A stretch of DNA of 21,886 nt from an uncultured Polynucleobacter sp. Its GTDB lineage: Bacteria; Pseudomonadota; Gammaproteobacteria; Burkholderiales; Burkholderiaceae. Each line of letters begins with the position of its first letter. The stretch's first letter is position 1. The position numbers and the translations under genes are program-made. Below the pieces are notes generated by a model that was given only the letters and a program-made list of their open reading frames with translations, ran no database searches and had not been told where the DNA came from. Location of the stretch: positions 1 to 21,886 of the forward strand of contig CALKUJ010000223.1 of assembly GCA_937996825.1 (NCBI GenBank). Reading direction: 5' to 3'. Shown in pieces: positions 1-8,174 of this stretch.

Positions 1-1718
1 ACCACGTTCTCGTTCACCTTGGCAAACACACCGGTGCCAGGCACGCTGGTGTAGGCCTCAGTGGTAGTGCGCGCTTGGCCCGTCAAACCGGACATGCGAG
101 GGTCAAATGCAATGTTGGCCACATCGCCTTCGTTGGCAGAGTAGTTCACCGTGATGACGGCGCTGCCTGGTTGGTAAGAAATTGTGCGACCTGTGCTTTG
201 GTCGTACTGAGGGCTCGCTTTCAAAGCAGAAGCAATCGTGGCAGCTGCCAGCACAGGCGTTTTATCGGCTGTGCTCAAAGTGATCGACACACCACCCACG
301 GTGATGTTGGTCGGCAAGTTGTTCAAATCGGGAGAACCCGTGAGTGTCAAAGTTTGCACTTCACCGGTGGTGATGCCTGAATCCACTGCCTTGCGGTTAA
401 TCGCAGCGGCCTTGGCAATCGCACTGCCTGCGGCGTTGTCAGGGGGTGACAGCTTGTCATCCACTGCATAAGAAGCACCAATAGGCACACCATTGATGAC
501 CATGTCACCATCGTTCATGGCGGGAATACCGCCCTGAACTGAAACAGCCAACGAGACTTTACGTGCAGTCAAGTCGACCAATGCATCTGTGGAATCGGTC
601 AAGCTGTATGTCAGATTTGCCGACATCACTTCAGAGTTGCGACCATCCGCCACCACGAAAGACAACGTGTTGTCGTCTTCATTCCATGTACCTGTCAAGG
701 GGATGGTTTCGTTTTTGTTGTTCACAAAATTGGCCACCACGGTGGCTGGGTCTGAACCAGCACCAGCGGTCACACTGACGATATTGAGAGCGCCACTTTG
801 CAAGAATTTGCCATCTGAAGGCACCCACGTTTCTTGTGTTGACTTGATCGAATGCAAGGTGACCGTGCCAGTTGCATCGTCTGCCGCTGAAGGCAACGCT
901 GCCGCATTGCGCACCACGATGGCTTGTGGCTCACCCTGTTTGGCCGTGAAAGTCAGAGACAAAGTTGTGTGGTCCGAACTACCGCTCAAGTTGGTCGTCA
1001 TGTTGGCAAACTTGGCGTTGCCCTTCAAGGTGTTGATGAATTGCGACTGCACTTCAGCCGCTGTTGCACCATCTTTCACCGTAACAGCAAAGGTCACGTC
1101 ATTGATATTCAAGGTGTATGTGGCAGCTGCCGTGGCCGCTAACACATCATTTTGAATGCTCGTCAAATCAATTTCTTGCGTTTGACCAGACTCTTTACCC
1201 GTCACATTGCGTTCAGTCGTTGGGTCAATGAAAACTTCGCCAAACTGTGCAATAGAGGTGGCCTTGTACACAGGCATCTCACCCACGCGCTGGCCAGCCT
1301 CACCTGTCAACACAGGGAAACCGTTCCACTCTGTTTGGTCAGCGATTTGCACCATCTGCTGCTTGAGCTGTTGGAATTCCAAATCTAAGTAACTACGCTG
1401 AGCGTTGTCGTTGGTGTCGTTGACGGCTTGAACAGCCAACTCACGCATGCGTTGCAGCATGTCGGTAATTTGGTTGGTTGCACCTTCAGCGGTTTGAATC
1501 AAGTTGATGGCATCCCCCGCGTTGCGAACCGCTTGGTTCAAACTGCGGATTTGATGTGTCATACGCGTCGCGATCGCCATGCCTGCAGCGTCGTCACGGG
1601 CCGAATTGATTCGCTTGCCTGTCGACAACTGCTGCATAGCCACTGTTTGTGAACGCCCAGATTGGCTCAGTGCCATCTGAGAGAACAGTGCTTTGACGTT
1701 GGTATTGATAACTGCCAT
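1..1718 (-). CDS. fliC: Flagellin, N-terminal part (runs off left edge)
   Basis: This gene encodes the flagellar filament subunit, which is exported by the flagellar type III apparatus and polymerised outside the cell. The frame stays open from the ATG at 1718 to the window edge, giving at least 572 residues with no C-terminus. The start MAVINTNVKALF, the segment LSTGKRINSARDDAAGMAIA at about residues 31-50 and the following AVRNAGDAINLIQTAEGA helix are the classical D0/D1 flagellin signature. From about residue 170 the protein is a Thr/Ser/Val-rich region typical of surface-exposed D2/D3 domains. The start is supported by CAGGAG at 1725-1730, seven bases upstream. The missing part should hold the C-terminal D1/D0 helices. 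With 572 residues and no C-terminus yet, it is longer than the roughly 500-residue Salmonella protein, so the variable domain is enlarged. A sigma-54-type promoter lies just upstream. Flagellin identity is secure; which paralogue it is cannot be told. Confidence 0.95.
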   Translation of the reverse strand, partial: MAVINTNVKALFSQMALSQSGRSQTVAMQQLSTGKRINSARDDAAGMAIATRMTHQIRSLNQAVRNAGDAINLIQTAEGATNQITDMLQRMRELAVQAVNDTNDNAQRSYLDLEFQQLKQQMVQIADQTEWNGFPVLTGEAGQRVGEMPVYKATSIAQFGEVFIDPTTERNVTGKESGQTQEIDLTSIQNDVLAATAAATYTLNINDVTFAVTVKDGATAAEVQSQFINTLKGNAKFANMTTNLSGSSDHTTLSLTFTAKQGEPQAIVVRNAAALPSAADDATGTVTLHSIKSTQETWVPSDGKFLQSGALNIVSVTAGAGSDPATVVANFVNNKNETIPLTGTWNEDDNTLSFVVADGRNSEVMSANLTYSLTDSTDALVDLTARKVSLAVSVQGGIPAMNDGDMVINGVPIGASYAVDDKLSPPDNAAGSAIAKAAAINRKAVDSGITTGEVQTLTLTGSPDLNNLPTNITVGGVSITLSTADKTPVLAAATIASALKASPQYDQSTGRTISYQPGSAVITVNYSANEGDVANIAFDPRMSGLTGQARTTTEAYTSVPGTGVFAKVNENV

Positions 1719-1764
1719 TTTTTTCTCCTGCCCGATACGGGTCAATCAAATTTCCAAGCTATCA

Positions 1765-1780
1765 AGCAGTAACCGTGCCA
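1765..1780 (-). promoter_or_regulatory. Sigma-54 (-24/-12) promoter of flagellin
   Basis: Read on the minus strand the site is TGGCACGGTTACTGCT. Against the consensus TGGCACGNNNNTTGCW it has one mismatch, and the GG and GC dinucleotides are exactly 10 nt apart. The predicted start of transcription is near 1754, which gives a leader of about 36 nt before the ATG at 1718. No convincing sigma-28 (FliA) promoter was found in the same gap. Confidence 0.75.
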
Positions 1781-1831
1781 ACTTGTTTTCCGACAACTTG
1801 AGGGGTTCTGAAAGAAATATTTACCCCAAAT

Positions 1832-1890
1832 GGCAAGGTGGCAAGCGGCAAAGCGGCAAGGAAATGGCGGCAAAACGGCAACGGATTGCC
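1832..1890. promoter_or_regulatory. GGCAA box array, candidate shared enhancer
   Basis: Six GGCAA boxes lie on the plus strand, starting at 1832, 1840, 1847, 1855, 1869 and 1877 (spacings 8, 7, 8, 14, 8), followed by an inverted TTGCC at 1886. Several have the fuller form CGGCAA. The array lies about 78-136 bp upstream of the predicted flagellin start and 81-139 bp upstream of the predicted start of the giant repeat gene, so it is almost exactly central. Upstream sites at this distance are usual for NtrC-family activators of sigma-54 promoters. From memory, CGGCAA-like cores have been noted for flagellar activators such as FlbD and FlrC. The enhancer role is inferred. Confidence 0.5.
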
Positions 1891-1897
1891 GTTTTTT
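1872..1897 (+). other. Perfect 10-bp inverted repeat followed by T tract
   Basis: AAAACGGCAA (1872-1881) and TTGCCGTTTT (1886-1895) are perfect inverted repeats around a 4-nt loop, and the T run extends to 1897. In form it could be a rightward rho-independent terminator, but no gene ends here. It also sits inside the GGCAA array, so it is more likely a pair of facing activator sites, or a block on stray transcription into the giant gene. Confidence 0.4.
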
Positions 1898-1933
1898 AAG
1901 TGCAAATGCCGTTTTTTCAAATAATTACCGTTT
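1886..1933 (+). repeat. Three CCGTTT direct repeats at about 20-bp spacing
   Basis: TTGCCGTTTTTT (from 1886), ATGCCGTTTTTT (from 1906) and TTACCGTTTAGT (from 1925) are related direct repeats, 20 and 19 bp apart. That is about two helical turns, so they would lie on one face of the DNA. They fill the interval between the GGCAA array and the -24 box of the giant gene. Protein binding is inferred only from the spacing. Confidence 0.4.
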
Positions 1934-1944
1934 AGTCATAAAGT

Positions 1945-1960
1945 CGGCTCGAATTTTGCA
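1945..1960 (+). promoter_or_regulatory. Sigma-54-type promoter of the giant repeat gene
   Basis: The site is CGGCTCGAATTTTGCA. It matches 10 of the 12 defined positions of TGGCACGNNNNTTGCW and has the exact 10-nt GG to GC spacing. The predicted start is near 1971, giving a leader of about 39 nt to the ATG at 2010. The first base and the fifth base deviate. Confidence comes partly from its position, which mirrors the promoter of the divergent flagellin gene. Confidence 0.55.
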
Positions 1961-1966
1961 TGAGTG

Positions 1967-1984
1967 GTGTCGAGTACTCAACAC
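1967..1984. promoter_or_regulatory. 18-bp near-perfect palindrome at predicted start site
   Basis: GTGTCGAGTACTCAACAC pairs at 8 of 9 positions around a GAGTACTC core. It begins about at the predicted transcription start of the giant gene and ends 25 bp before its ATG. It could be an operator for a dimeric repressor, or a hairpin at the 5' end of the mRNA that affects stability or translation, which would matter because no clear Shine-Dalgarno sequence precedes the ATG. Confidence 0.4.
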
Positions 1985-2009
1985 AACACTTTTTAAAAGT
2001 TCGTTCCCT

Positions 2010-5000
2010 ATGTCAAACGGTATTAATTCATCACTCAACAACACGCTTGGTAGCTATGCCTACGCCAGCGTGCAAATGAGTTCGCCTACGCCGGCATTCG
2101 GAACGACCACCGACATCTCTGGGTACAGCTCCACACAAATAGCCGCCCTCACCGCTTCACAAGTGGGTGCACTCACCACGGCTCAAACTGCTTCTATTAG
2201 TACAGGCGCATTGGCTGGCTTCAGCGCTCGTCAAATGCAGGCCCTGCAAACGGCCAACATTGCCACTTTGAGCACCGGCCAAGTTGCCGCCTTGAGCACT
2301 GATCAGCTCAACGCCATGCGCGCCACACAAATTGGTGTGATGACGGTTTCGCAGATCAATGCACTCACCAGCTCTCAGCTTGCAGGTATGCGCGACAGCC
2401 AAGTGGCGGCCATGAACAGCCAACGCATGGGTGCCATTGACACCAGCGTGCTACAAAACATGACGGCTGGACAGATCCAGTCGATGACCACCTCACAAAT
2501 CATCAGCTTGATTGACACCCAGCTGGCCGCCTTGGGCACGGCCCAAATCGCCAGCATGAAGGCCACACAAATCAAGGCGATTGAAACGCGTGATTTGGCA
2601 GGCCTGACCGCCGGCCAAATGACGGCGCTGACGTCGACGCAAGTGGGCGCCTTCTCAACCAACCAATTGGCAGCCCTCAGCTCCGACCAAATGGCGGCCA
2701 TCGAGACACAAGACATGTTGGCCCTTTCAGCCAAACAAATGTCCACGCTGAGCGCCACACAAGTTGCAGGTTTGAGCACCACGCAAGTCAACAACTTGCG
2801 TCCGCATCAAATTGCCGCCTTAAGCACCGATGCCTTGGCGGCCATGACCGACGCACAGCTGCAGGCCATGACCAGTCAGCAAATTGGCGCACTCAAGACA
2901 ACGCAAATTCAAGCCATGACCAGTGGGCAAATTGCTGCCTTAGGTACAGATCAATTGGCAGGCCTCAGCAGCCAACAAATTGGCGCCATCGAAACCCGCG
3001 ACCTACAAGGGTTGAGCACCTCACAAGTGGCTGCTTTGGGCGTGCGTCAAGTGTCAGGCTTCAATGCAGCACAAATTTCTAACCTCTCGACGGCACAAGT
3101 TGCCGCGCTGGAAACACAAGACTTGGCCGCACTCAGCGCCACGCAGTTCAGCGCCTTGCGCAGTGGCCAAATTCAAGCCCTCAGCACCGAACAAATCGGC
3201 AGCTTGAAAAACACCCAAATTCAACACTTGGCAGAAGCCAATGTGACCGCGATGAACACCAGCCAAGTGGCTGCGTTGACCACATCGCAGTTGCAAGTGT
3301 TCAACACCGCCCAAATTGCCGCGTTATCGAGCGCACAACTGGGTGGCATGGGAACAGACCAAGTCAGCAGCCTCAAACCCAACCTCATCAGTGCTTTGCG
3401 CACCGAAGCGATTGCAGGCCTGAGCACCACACAAATGGGCGCACTGAGCGTGAGCCAGATCGTGCAAATGAGCTCGCAGCAAATTGGCGCGTTGTCAGAC
3501 GCACAAGTTGCAGCCATCAGCACCACCGATATGGCCGCCCTCACAGGGCGGCAACTGACGGCCATGAGCACCTCGCAAATGCAGGCGCTCACCACCGATC
3601 AAATCACAGCACTCAAGCCCTCGCAAGTGGTCTCTATTCCGACCCAAAGCATGGCGGCATTGACGGCAGGCCAAGTCAGCGCGTTCACAGCACAGCAAGT
3701 GGCGTATTTGACCAACAGCCAAATGGGCGCTTTGACCAGCGACCAAGTAGGCGCCCTGACCACCGACCAAATTCCGCACCTCAAGGCCGCGCAATTAGCC
3801 GCTGTCAGCACCACCGGTTTGGCGGGTTTAGACAGCACACAAATCGAGGCTTTCAGCGCCGTTCAAATCGGTGGCCTACGCACAGAACAAATTGCAGCAC
3901 TAGCCACCGATCAAATCGCAGCGATTGCTTCGGAAGATATCCGTGGTTTGACCCGACAACAAATTGCAGCCTTGCAATCCGATCAAGTCGGCAACCTCAC
4001 CAGCGACCAACTCACCGCCTTCAATGCCACCCAACTCGCGGCCATTGAAACGCAAGACCTGATCGCCTTGTCAACCGACAACGTGGTGGCCTTGACGACC
4101 GAACAAATGGCGGCGTTCACCACCGCGCAGATCAACAACCTGACGAGCGATCAAATCGTGGCGCTGGAAACCGAAGACTTGAACGCGCTCAAAGGCACAC
4201 AAATTGTGGCTTTAGAGACAGGTCAGTTTGCCGCCATGACCACCGATCAAATTCAAAGTTTCAAACCGAGCCAAATTGCCTCGATTGAAACGCGTGATTT
4301 GGCGGTGTTGAGTTCAGATCAAATCCAAGCACTCACCAGTGATCAACTGCCTGCGCTGACCACGTATCAGTTCAAGAATCTGACCACCGATGCGATGGTG
4401 GCGTTGACCACCGACCAAATTACCGCGCTGAGCACCAAAGAAATCAGCGTCATGACCGACGCTCAACTGAGCAAACTCACCACCGATCAAGTGGCGGCGC
4501 TCACCACAGCACAAGTGCAGGCCATTCCCACCACCGGTTTGGCTGCGATGGGCACCGATCAAGTCGTCGCCTTTACCAGCGAGCAGTTGGCGGCCTTCAC
4601 TGGCAACCACATGCGCGTGCTGACGACCGATCAGATGCAAGCGTTCACGACAGACCAAATGCCGGGCTTTGAAACCCGTGATTTGGTGGTCCTGACCGCC
4701 ACACAGCTCAACGCCACCACCAGCGATCAAATCGATGCCTTGACCACCGGTCAAGTGGCCTCCCTCACCAATGCGCAAATTGCATCGTTGGGACAAGACC
4801 AAATTGGCGCCCTGAACACCAGCCAAATCGTGGCATTGGGTCAACGTCAAGTACAAAGCCTCACGGCCTTGCAAATCAGTGCCATGTCGACCGATCAAGT
4901 CGCAGCACTGGAAACATCAGACCTTGCCGCCATGGCAACCAGCCAGATCGTGGCATTTGGCGCCGAGCAAGTCTCCGCCATGACCACCGATCAAATTGCA

Positions 5001-8000
5001 GGCATGCGTCGGGCACAAATTGGCAGCTTGACCAACGAACAATTGGGCGCACTGGACACCACACAAATTGTGGCGATTGAAAACTTTGACATCGTGGGTC
5101 TGACTTCACGACAAATCAATGCACTCAATTCTGATCAAGTGCAAGCCTTGACCACCGGTCAAATTGCGGCCATCACGCCCAATCAGATGGCCAGCATGAG
5201 TGTGGAAAACGTGGGCGTACTGACGACCACACAGATTGGCGCACTGCCGACCCATGATGTGGGCGCCATGACCAGCGCACAGATGCAAGCCCTGTCCACA
5301 GAACAGCTCAGTGCATTCAACAGCGCGCAAATGCAAGCCATGCGCGCAGAAATGCTGACGGCGATGAGCTCAGAGCAGTTGATCAGTTTGTCGACAGACC
5401 AAATTGCAGCGCTGACACAGCCTCAGTTCGAAAGCCTCAACAACGAACAAGTCACTTGGTTCACCACGGAACAATTCAAGGCCATTGAAACACGCGACAT
5501 TGCTGCATTCACGGCACAACAAATGGCGGTGATCACCAGCGATGAAATTGGCGCCATGACCAGTGCGCAAGTTCAAGCCATTGAAACGCGCGATTTGGTG
5601 TCGATGACCACCGAACAAATTGCGGCGTTTGACACGGATCAAATCGTCAGCTTGACGGGCACGCAAATCGGCGCCTTGTTCACCAACCAAGTGGCCGCCA
5701 TGACCACCGATCAAATTGGTGCGATTGAAACCGCCGATTTGGCAGGCATGAGCAGCAACCAACTACAAGCCCTCACCACCGACCAAGTCGAGGTGCTAGG
5801 CACTGACCAATTGCGTGCGTTGACCAACCCACAAGTCAGCAGCCTGCTATCGACACAACTGCGCACGCTATCCACCGAACAGCTGGAAGCATTCACATCA
5901 ACGCAGTTCAATTCGTTGACCGCCACACAAGTGGCGAGTTTGACGACGACCCAAATCGAAGGCTTGTCGACCGCTCTAGTCGGCAACTTGAGCAATGCGG
6001 TGGTCTCTGCGTTCACCAACGAACAGGTCTTGGCGATCACCACAGACCAAATTGGCAAACTCACCAGCGCGCATATCACCGCCATGAGCAGCAACCAATT
6101 GGCTGCTTTGGACACCACGCAGTTGGAAGCTTTCTCAACCGCACAAATTGTGGCCATCGACACCCAAGACATGGCCGCCCTGCGCGAAGAACAGTTGGCG
6201 AATCTGAGTAGCACACAAACAGCGGCGCTGACCACTGCTCAGCTCAATGCTTTGACCAGTGCACAAATCTTGACACTGCCGACAGACCAAGTCCAAGCCT
6301 TGACCACTGGTCAATTGGCCAGTTTGACAACGGACAAAGTCCAGCTGCTCAACGAGTCACAACTGACGACGCTCACCAGCACACAGCTCAACAGCTTCAC
6401 CACCACACAGGTCGTGGCGTTGGTCAGCGATCAAATTCAAAACCTGACAACCGCACAGGTCAGCACACTCGCCACCACCAAGGTCGCCGCATTGACAGGT
6501 ACCCAACTCGATGCCATGACCACCGAGCAACTCGAGGCATTGACCACCTCACAAATCGGCGCATTGAGCACTGGCGCATTGGCGTCTTTGAGTGCGAGCG
6601 ACATGGTTGTTTTGACCACCGATCAGGTGAAAGCTTTGACCAGCACACAGCTGTCAAACTTGACAAACACACAACTGACGAACTTCAGCACCACGCAAGT
6701 GGCGGCACTGGGTACAGATCAACTGGCATCGCTGACCACCACGCAAATGAATGCGTTCACCGGCGATCAACTCAAAGCCTTGACCAACACCCAAGTGGCC
6801 AACTTGACCACCACGGCGCTGTCAAGCTTGAGCAACACCAAGCTGACCGCCTTGACCTCCACACAAGTGGCGGCGTTGACCACGGCACAAATTCCAAGCA
6901 TGCTGAACACGCAAGTGGCCGCATTGACCACCGAGCAAATCGATGGTCTGGACAGTGCACAAATTCGTGCCTTGACCACGGCGCAACTCGCCGCATTGAC
7001 CACCGAACAGCTGCCAAGCATGAGTGCCACGCAGGTTCAATCATTGACCGTGGCGCAAGTGGGTTTGCTGTCCACCGAACAGCTCAGCAGCTTGACCGCC
7101 GAAGAAATCACGGCCATGAGCAGCACGCAAATTGTGGGCTTGAGCACCGCTCAGCTCTCTGCACTGGAAAGCCAGCAAATTCAAGCTTTGGAAACCGCCG
7201 ACATTTGGGGCATGAATCCAACGCAAATTGGCGCGCTCAGCACCGATCAGTTGAGCGTCATGCCCAACAACTTGGTGCCAGCCATCCGTCCTGCGTCCAT
7301 CGCCGTTTTGACATCGACGCAACTCAACAACTTGACCACAGGTCAAATCGAGAGTTTGGTCTCCGACCAAGTGGCGGCTTTGTCGACCACACAACTCAGC
7401 AACATCACGGGCAGCTTGCTGTCGGCTTTGACCACAGACAACATCGTGGCGTTGTCGAGCACGCAAATCGGCGCGATCACGGCTGCGCAGTTCCCTGCTT
7501 TGGGCACGCTGCAAATCACAGCCATCGAACACACCGACATACCGGCAGTGAGCACAAGCGCTTTGGCCGCCTTCACATCCGACCAGATCGTGGCCTTGCG
7601 TCCAACGCAAGTCAGCAATTTGACGACCGATCAGATCAAGGCCATCACGACCACGCAAATTCCAGCCTTGGGCACCGACGACATCAACGTCTTGACCAGC
7701 CGCCAAGTGGGCGTGTTGACCGAAGATCAGTTGCAAACCTTGTCCGTGGCACAAGTACAGGCCATTGCGAGCGGTTCGCTCAAAACCTTGTCGTCAGACC
7801 AGATTCGCACACTGTCCACCGAACAATTGGCGGGTATGTCAACCTCGCAGATCCGTGGTTTCGAATACACACAGATTCCGGCTTTCTCGTCAGATCAAAT
7901 CTCCAATTTGACGACCACCGAAATCGGCGCCTTCAGCACCCGCCAGATGCAAGCGTTCACCACTGCTCAGGTGGCGGCATTTACATCATGGCAAGTGCCT

Positions 8001-8159
8001 GCCATTCCGGTGGAAAACATCGCCAACATGGGCACCACGCAAACGGTGGCTTTCAGCACCGCACAACTGTCGGCATTCACATCGCAACAAGTTGCGGCAT
8101 TGACTGCCGATCAAATCAACGCCTTCAGCAATACACAGCGCGCAACGCTTGGTCTGTAA
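2010..8159 (+). CDS. Giant octapeptide-repeat protein (2049 aa)
   Basis: I do not recognise this protein from any named family. After a Ser/Asn-rich N-terminus of 38 residues (MSNGINSSLNNTLGSYAYAS...), residues 39-2046 are 251 consecutive octapeptides, ending with LGL. The consensus is [LMIF]-[ST]-[ST]-x-Q-[ILVM]-x-[AGSN]. Leu/Met/Ile/Phe at position 1 and Ile/Val/Leu at 6 are almost invariant, and Gln at 5 is replaced by Asp in recurring ETRD/ETQD units. I see no cysteine and very few aromatic residues. There is no Sec signal peptide, membrane segment or RTX repeat. I chose the ATG at 2010 rather than the in-frame ATG at 1830 because the earlier start would translate the promoter and GGCAA array and give 60 residues of unrelated composition. 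The Shine-Dalgarno is weak. It is divergent from flagellin, with its own sigma-54-type promoter. A surface or flagellum-associated fibre, perhaps glycosylated on Ser/Thr, is a guess. Confidence 0.9.
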   Translation: MSNGINSSLNNTLGSYAYASVQMSSPTPAFGTTTDISGYSSTQIAALTASQVGALTTAQTASISTGALAGFSARQMQALQTANIATLSTGQVAALSTDQLNAMRATQIGVMTVSQINALTSSQLAGMRDSQVAAMNSQRMGAIDTSVLQNMTAGQIQSMTTSQIISLIDTQLAALGTAQIASMKATQIKAIETRDLAGLTAGQMTALTSTQVGAFSTNQLAALSSDQMAAIETQDMLALSAKQMSTLSATQVAGLSTTQVNNLRPHQIAALSTDALAAMTDAQLQAMTSQQIGALKTTQIQAMTSGQIAALGTDQLAGLSSQQIGAIETRDLQGLSTSQVAALGVRQVSGFNAAQISNLSTAQVAALETQDLAALSATQFSALRSGQIQALSTEQIGSLKNTQIQHLAEANVTAMNTSQVAALTTSQLQVFNTAQIAALSSAQLGGMGTDQVSSLKPNLISALRTEAIAGLSTTQMGALSVSQIVQMSSQQIGALSDAQVAAISTTDMAALTGRQLTAMSTSQMQALTTDQITALKPSQVVSIPTQSMAALTAGQVSAFTAQQVAYLTNSQMGALTSDQVGALTTDQIPHLKAAQLAAVSTTGLAGLDSTQIEAFSAVQIGGLRTEQIAALATDQIAAIASEDIRGLTRQQIAALQSDQVGNLTSDQLTAFNATQLAAIETQDLIALSTDNVVALTTEQMAAFTTAQINNLTSDQIVALETEDLNALKGTQIVALETGQFAAMTTDQIQSFKPSQIASIETRDLAVLSSDQIQALTSDQLPALTTYQFKNLTTDAMVALTTDQITALSTKEISVMTDAQLSKLTTDQVAALTTAQVQAIPTTGLAAMGTDQVVAFTSEQLAAFTGNHMRVLTTDQMQAFTTDQMPGFETRDLVVLTATQLNATTSDQIDALTTGQVASLTNAQIASLGQDQIGALNTSQIVALGQRQVQSLTALQISAMSTDQVAALETSDLAAMATSQIVAFGAEQVSAMTTDQIAGMRRAQIGSLTNEQLGALDTTQIVAIENFDIVGLTSRQINALNSDQVQALTTGQIAAITPNQMASMSVENVGVLTTTQIGALPTHDVGAMTSAQMQALSTEQLSAFNSAQMQAMRAEMLTAMSSEQLISLSTDQIAALTQPQFESLNNEQVTWFTTEQFKAIETRDIAAFTAQQMAVITSDEIGAMTSAQVQAIETRDLVSMTTEQIAAFDTDQIVSLTGTQIGALFTNQVAAMTTDQIGAIETADLAGMSSNQLQALTTDQVEVLGTDQLRALTNPQVSSLLSTQLRTLSTEQLEAFTSTQFNSLTATQVASLTTTQIEGLSTALVGNLSNAVVSAFTNEQVLAITTDQIGKLTSAHITAMSSNQLAALDTTQLEAFSTAQIVAIDTQDMAALREEQLANLSSTQTAALTTAQLNALTSAQILTLPTDQVQALTTGQLASLTTDKVQLLNESQLTTLTSTQLNSFTTTQVVALVSDQIQNLTTAQVSTLATTKVAALTGTQLDAMTTEQLEALTTSQIGALSTGALASLSASDMVVLTTDQVKALTSTQLSNLTNTQLTNFSTTQVAALGTDQLASLTTTQMNAFTGDQLKALTNTQVANLTTTALSSLSNTKLTALTSTQVAALTTAQIPSMLNTQVAALTTEQIDGLDSAQIRALTTAQLAALTTEQLPSMSATQVQSLTVAQVGLLSTEQLSSLTAEEITAMSSTQIVGLSTAQLSALESQQIQALETADIWGMNPTQIGALSTDQLSVMPNNLVPAIRPASIAVLTSTQLNNLTTGQIESLVSDQVAALSTTQLSNITGSLLSALTTDNIVALSSTQIGAITAAQFPALGTLQITAIEHTDIPAVSTSALAAFTSDQIVALRPTQVSNLTTDQIKAITTTQIPALGTDDINVLTSRQVGVLTEDQLQTLSVAQVQAIASGSLKTLSSDQIRTLSTEQLAGMSTSQIRGFEYTQIPAFSSDQISNLTTTEIGAFSTRQMQAFTTAQVAAFTSWQVPAIPVENIANMGTTQTVAFSTAQLSAFTSQQVAALTADQINAFSNTQRATLGL
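2124..8147 (+). repeat. 251 tandem 24-bp (octapeptide) coding repeats
   Basis: The block is exactly 6024 nt, or 251 units of 24 nt, with the phase unbroken from residue 39 to 2046. The units are diverged at DNA level and differ in synonymous codons, so this is an old repeat held by protein-level selection rather than a recent expansion. Units with Asp at position 5 (ETRDL, ETQDL) recur at preferred spacings of 5, 12 and 17 octads in the first third. Confidence 0.95.
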
Positions 8160-8174
8160 ATAGGCTGCTACCCC

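Noticed and set aside
75..1155. Plus-strand frames opposite flagellin
   Set aside because: They overlap a clear flagellin gene on the minus strand and lack ribosome sites or recognisable domains.
1731..1830. Sigma-28 (FliA) promoter for flagellin
   Set aside because: A GTCGGAAA resembling a -10 exists on the minus strand, but no TAAAGTTT-like -35 lies at the right distance. The sigma-54 match is much better.
1830..2009. Longer start (ATG at 1830) for the giant repeat gene
   Set aside because: It would translate the GGCAA array, a hairpin and the predicted promoter. The extra 60 residues differ in composition, and the ATG at 2010 is placed correctly for the promoter at 1945-1960.
2124..8147. 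TALE-like DNA-binding repeat
   Set aside because: The word LTTDQVAAL resembles LTPEQVVAI of TALE helix 1, but the period here is 8, not 33-35, and there is no repeat-variable diresidue loop.
2124..8147. CRISPR-like or satellite repeat
   Set aside because: The 24-nt periodicity is protein-level. There are no identical repeats with unique spacers, and the frame is open throughout.
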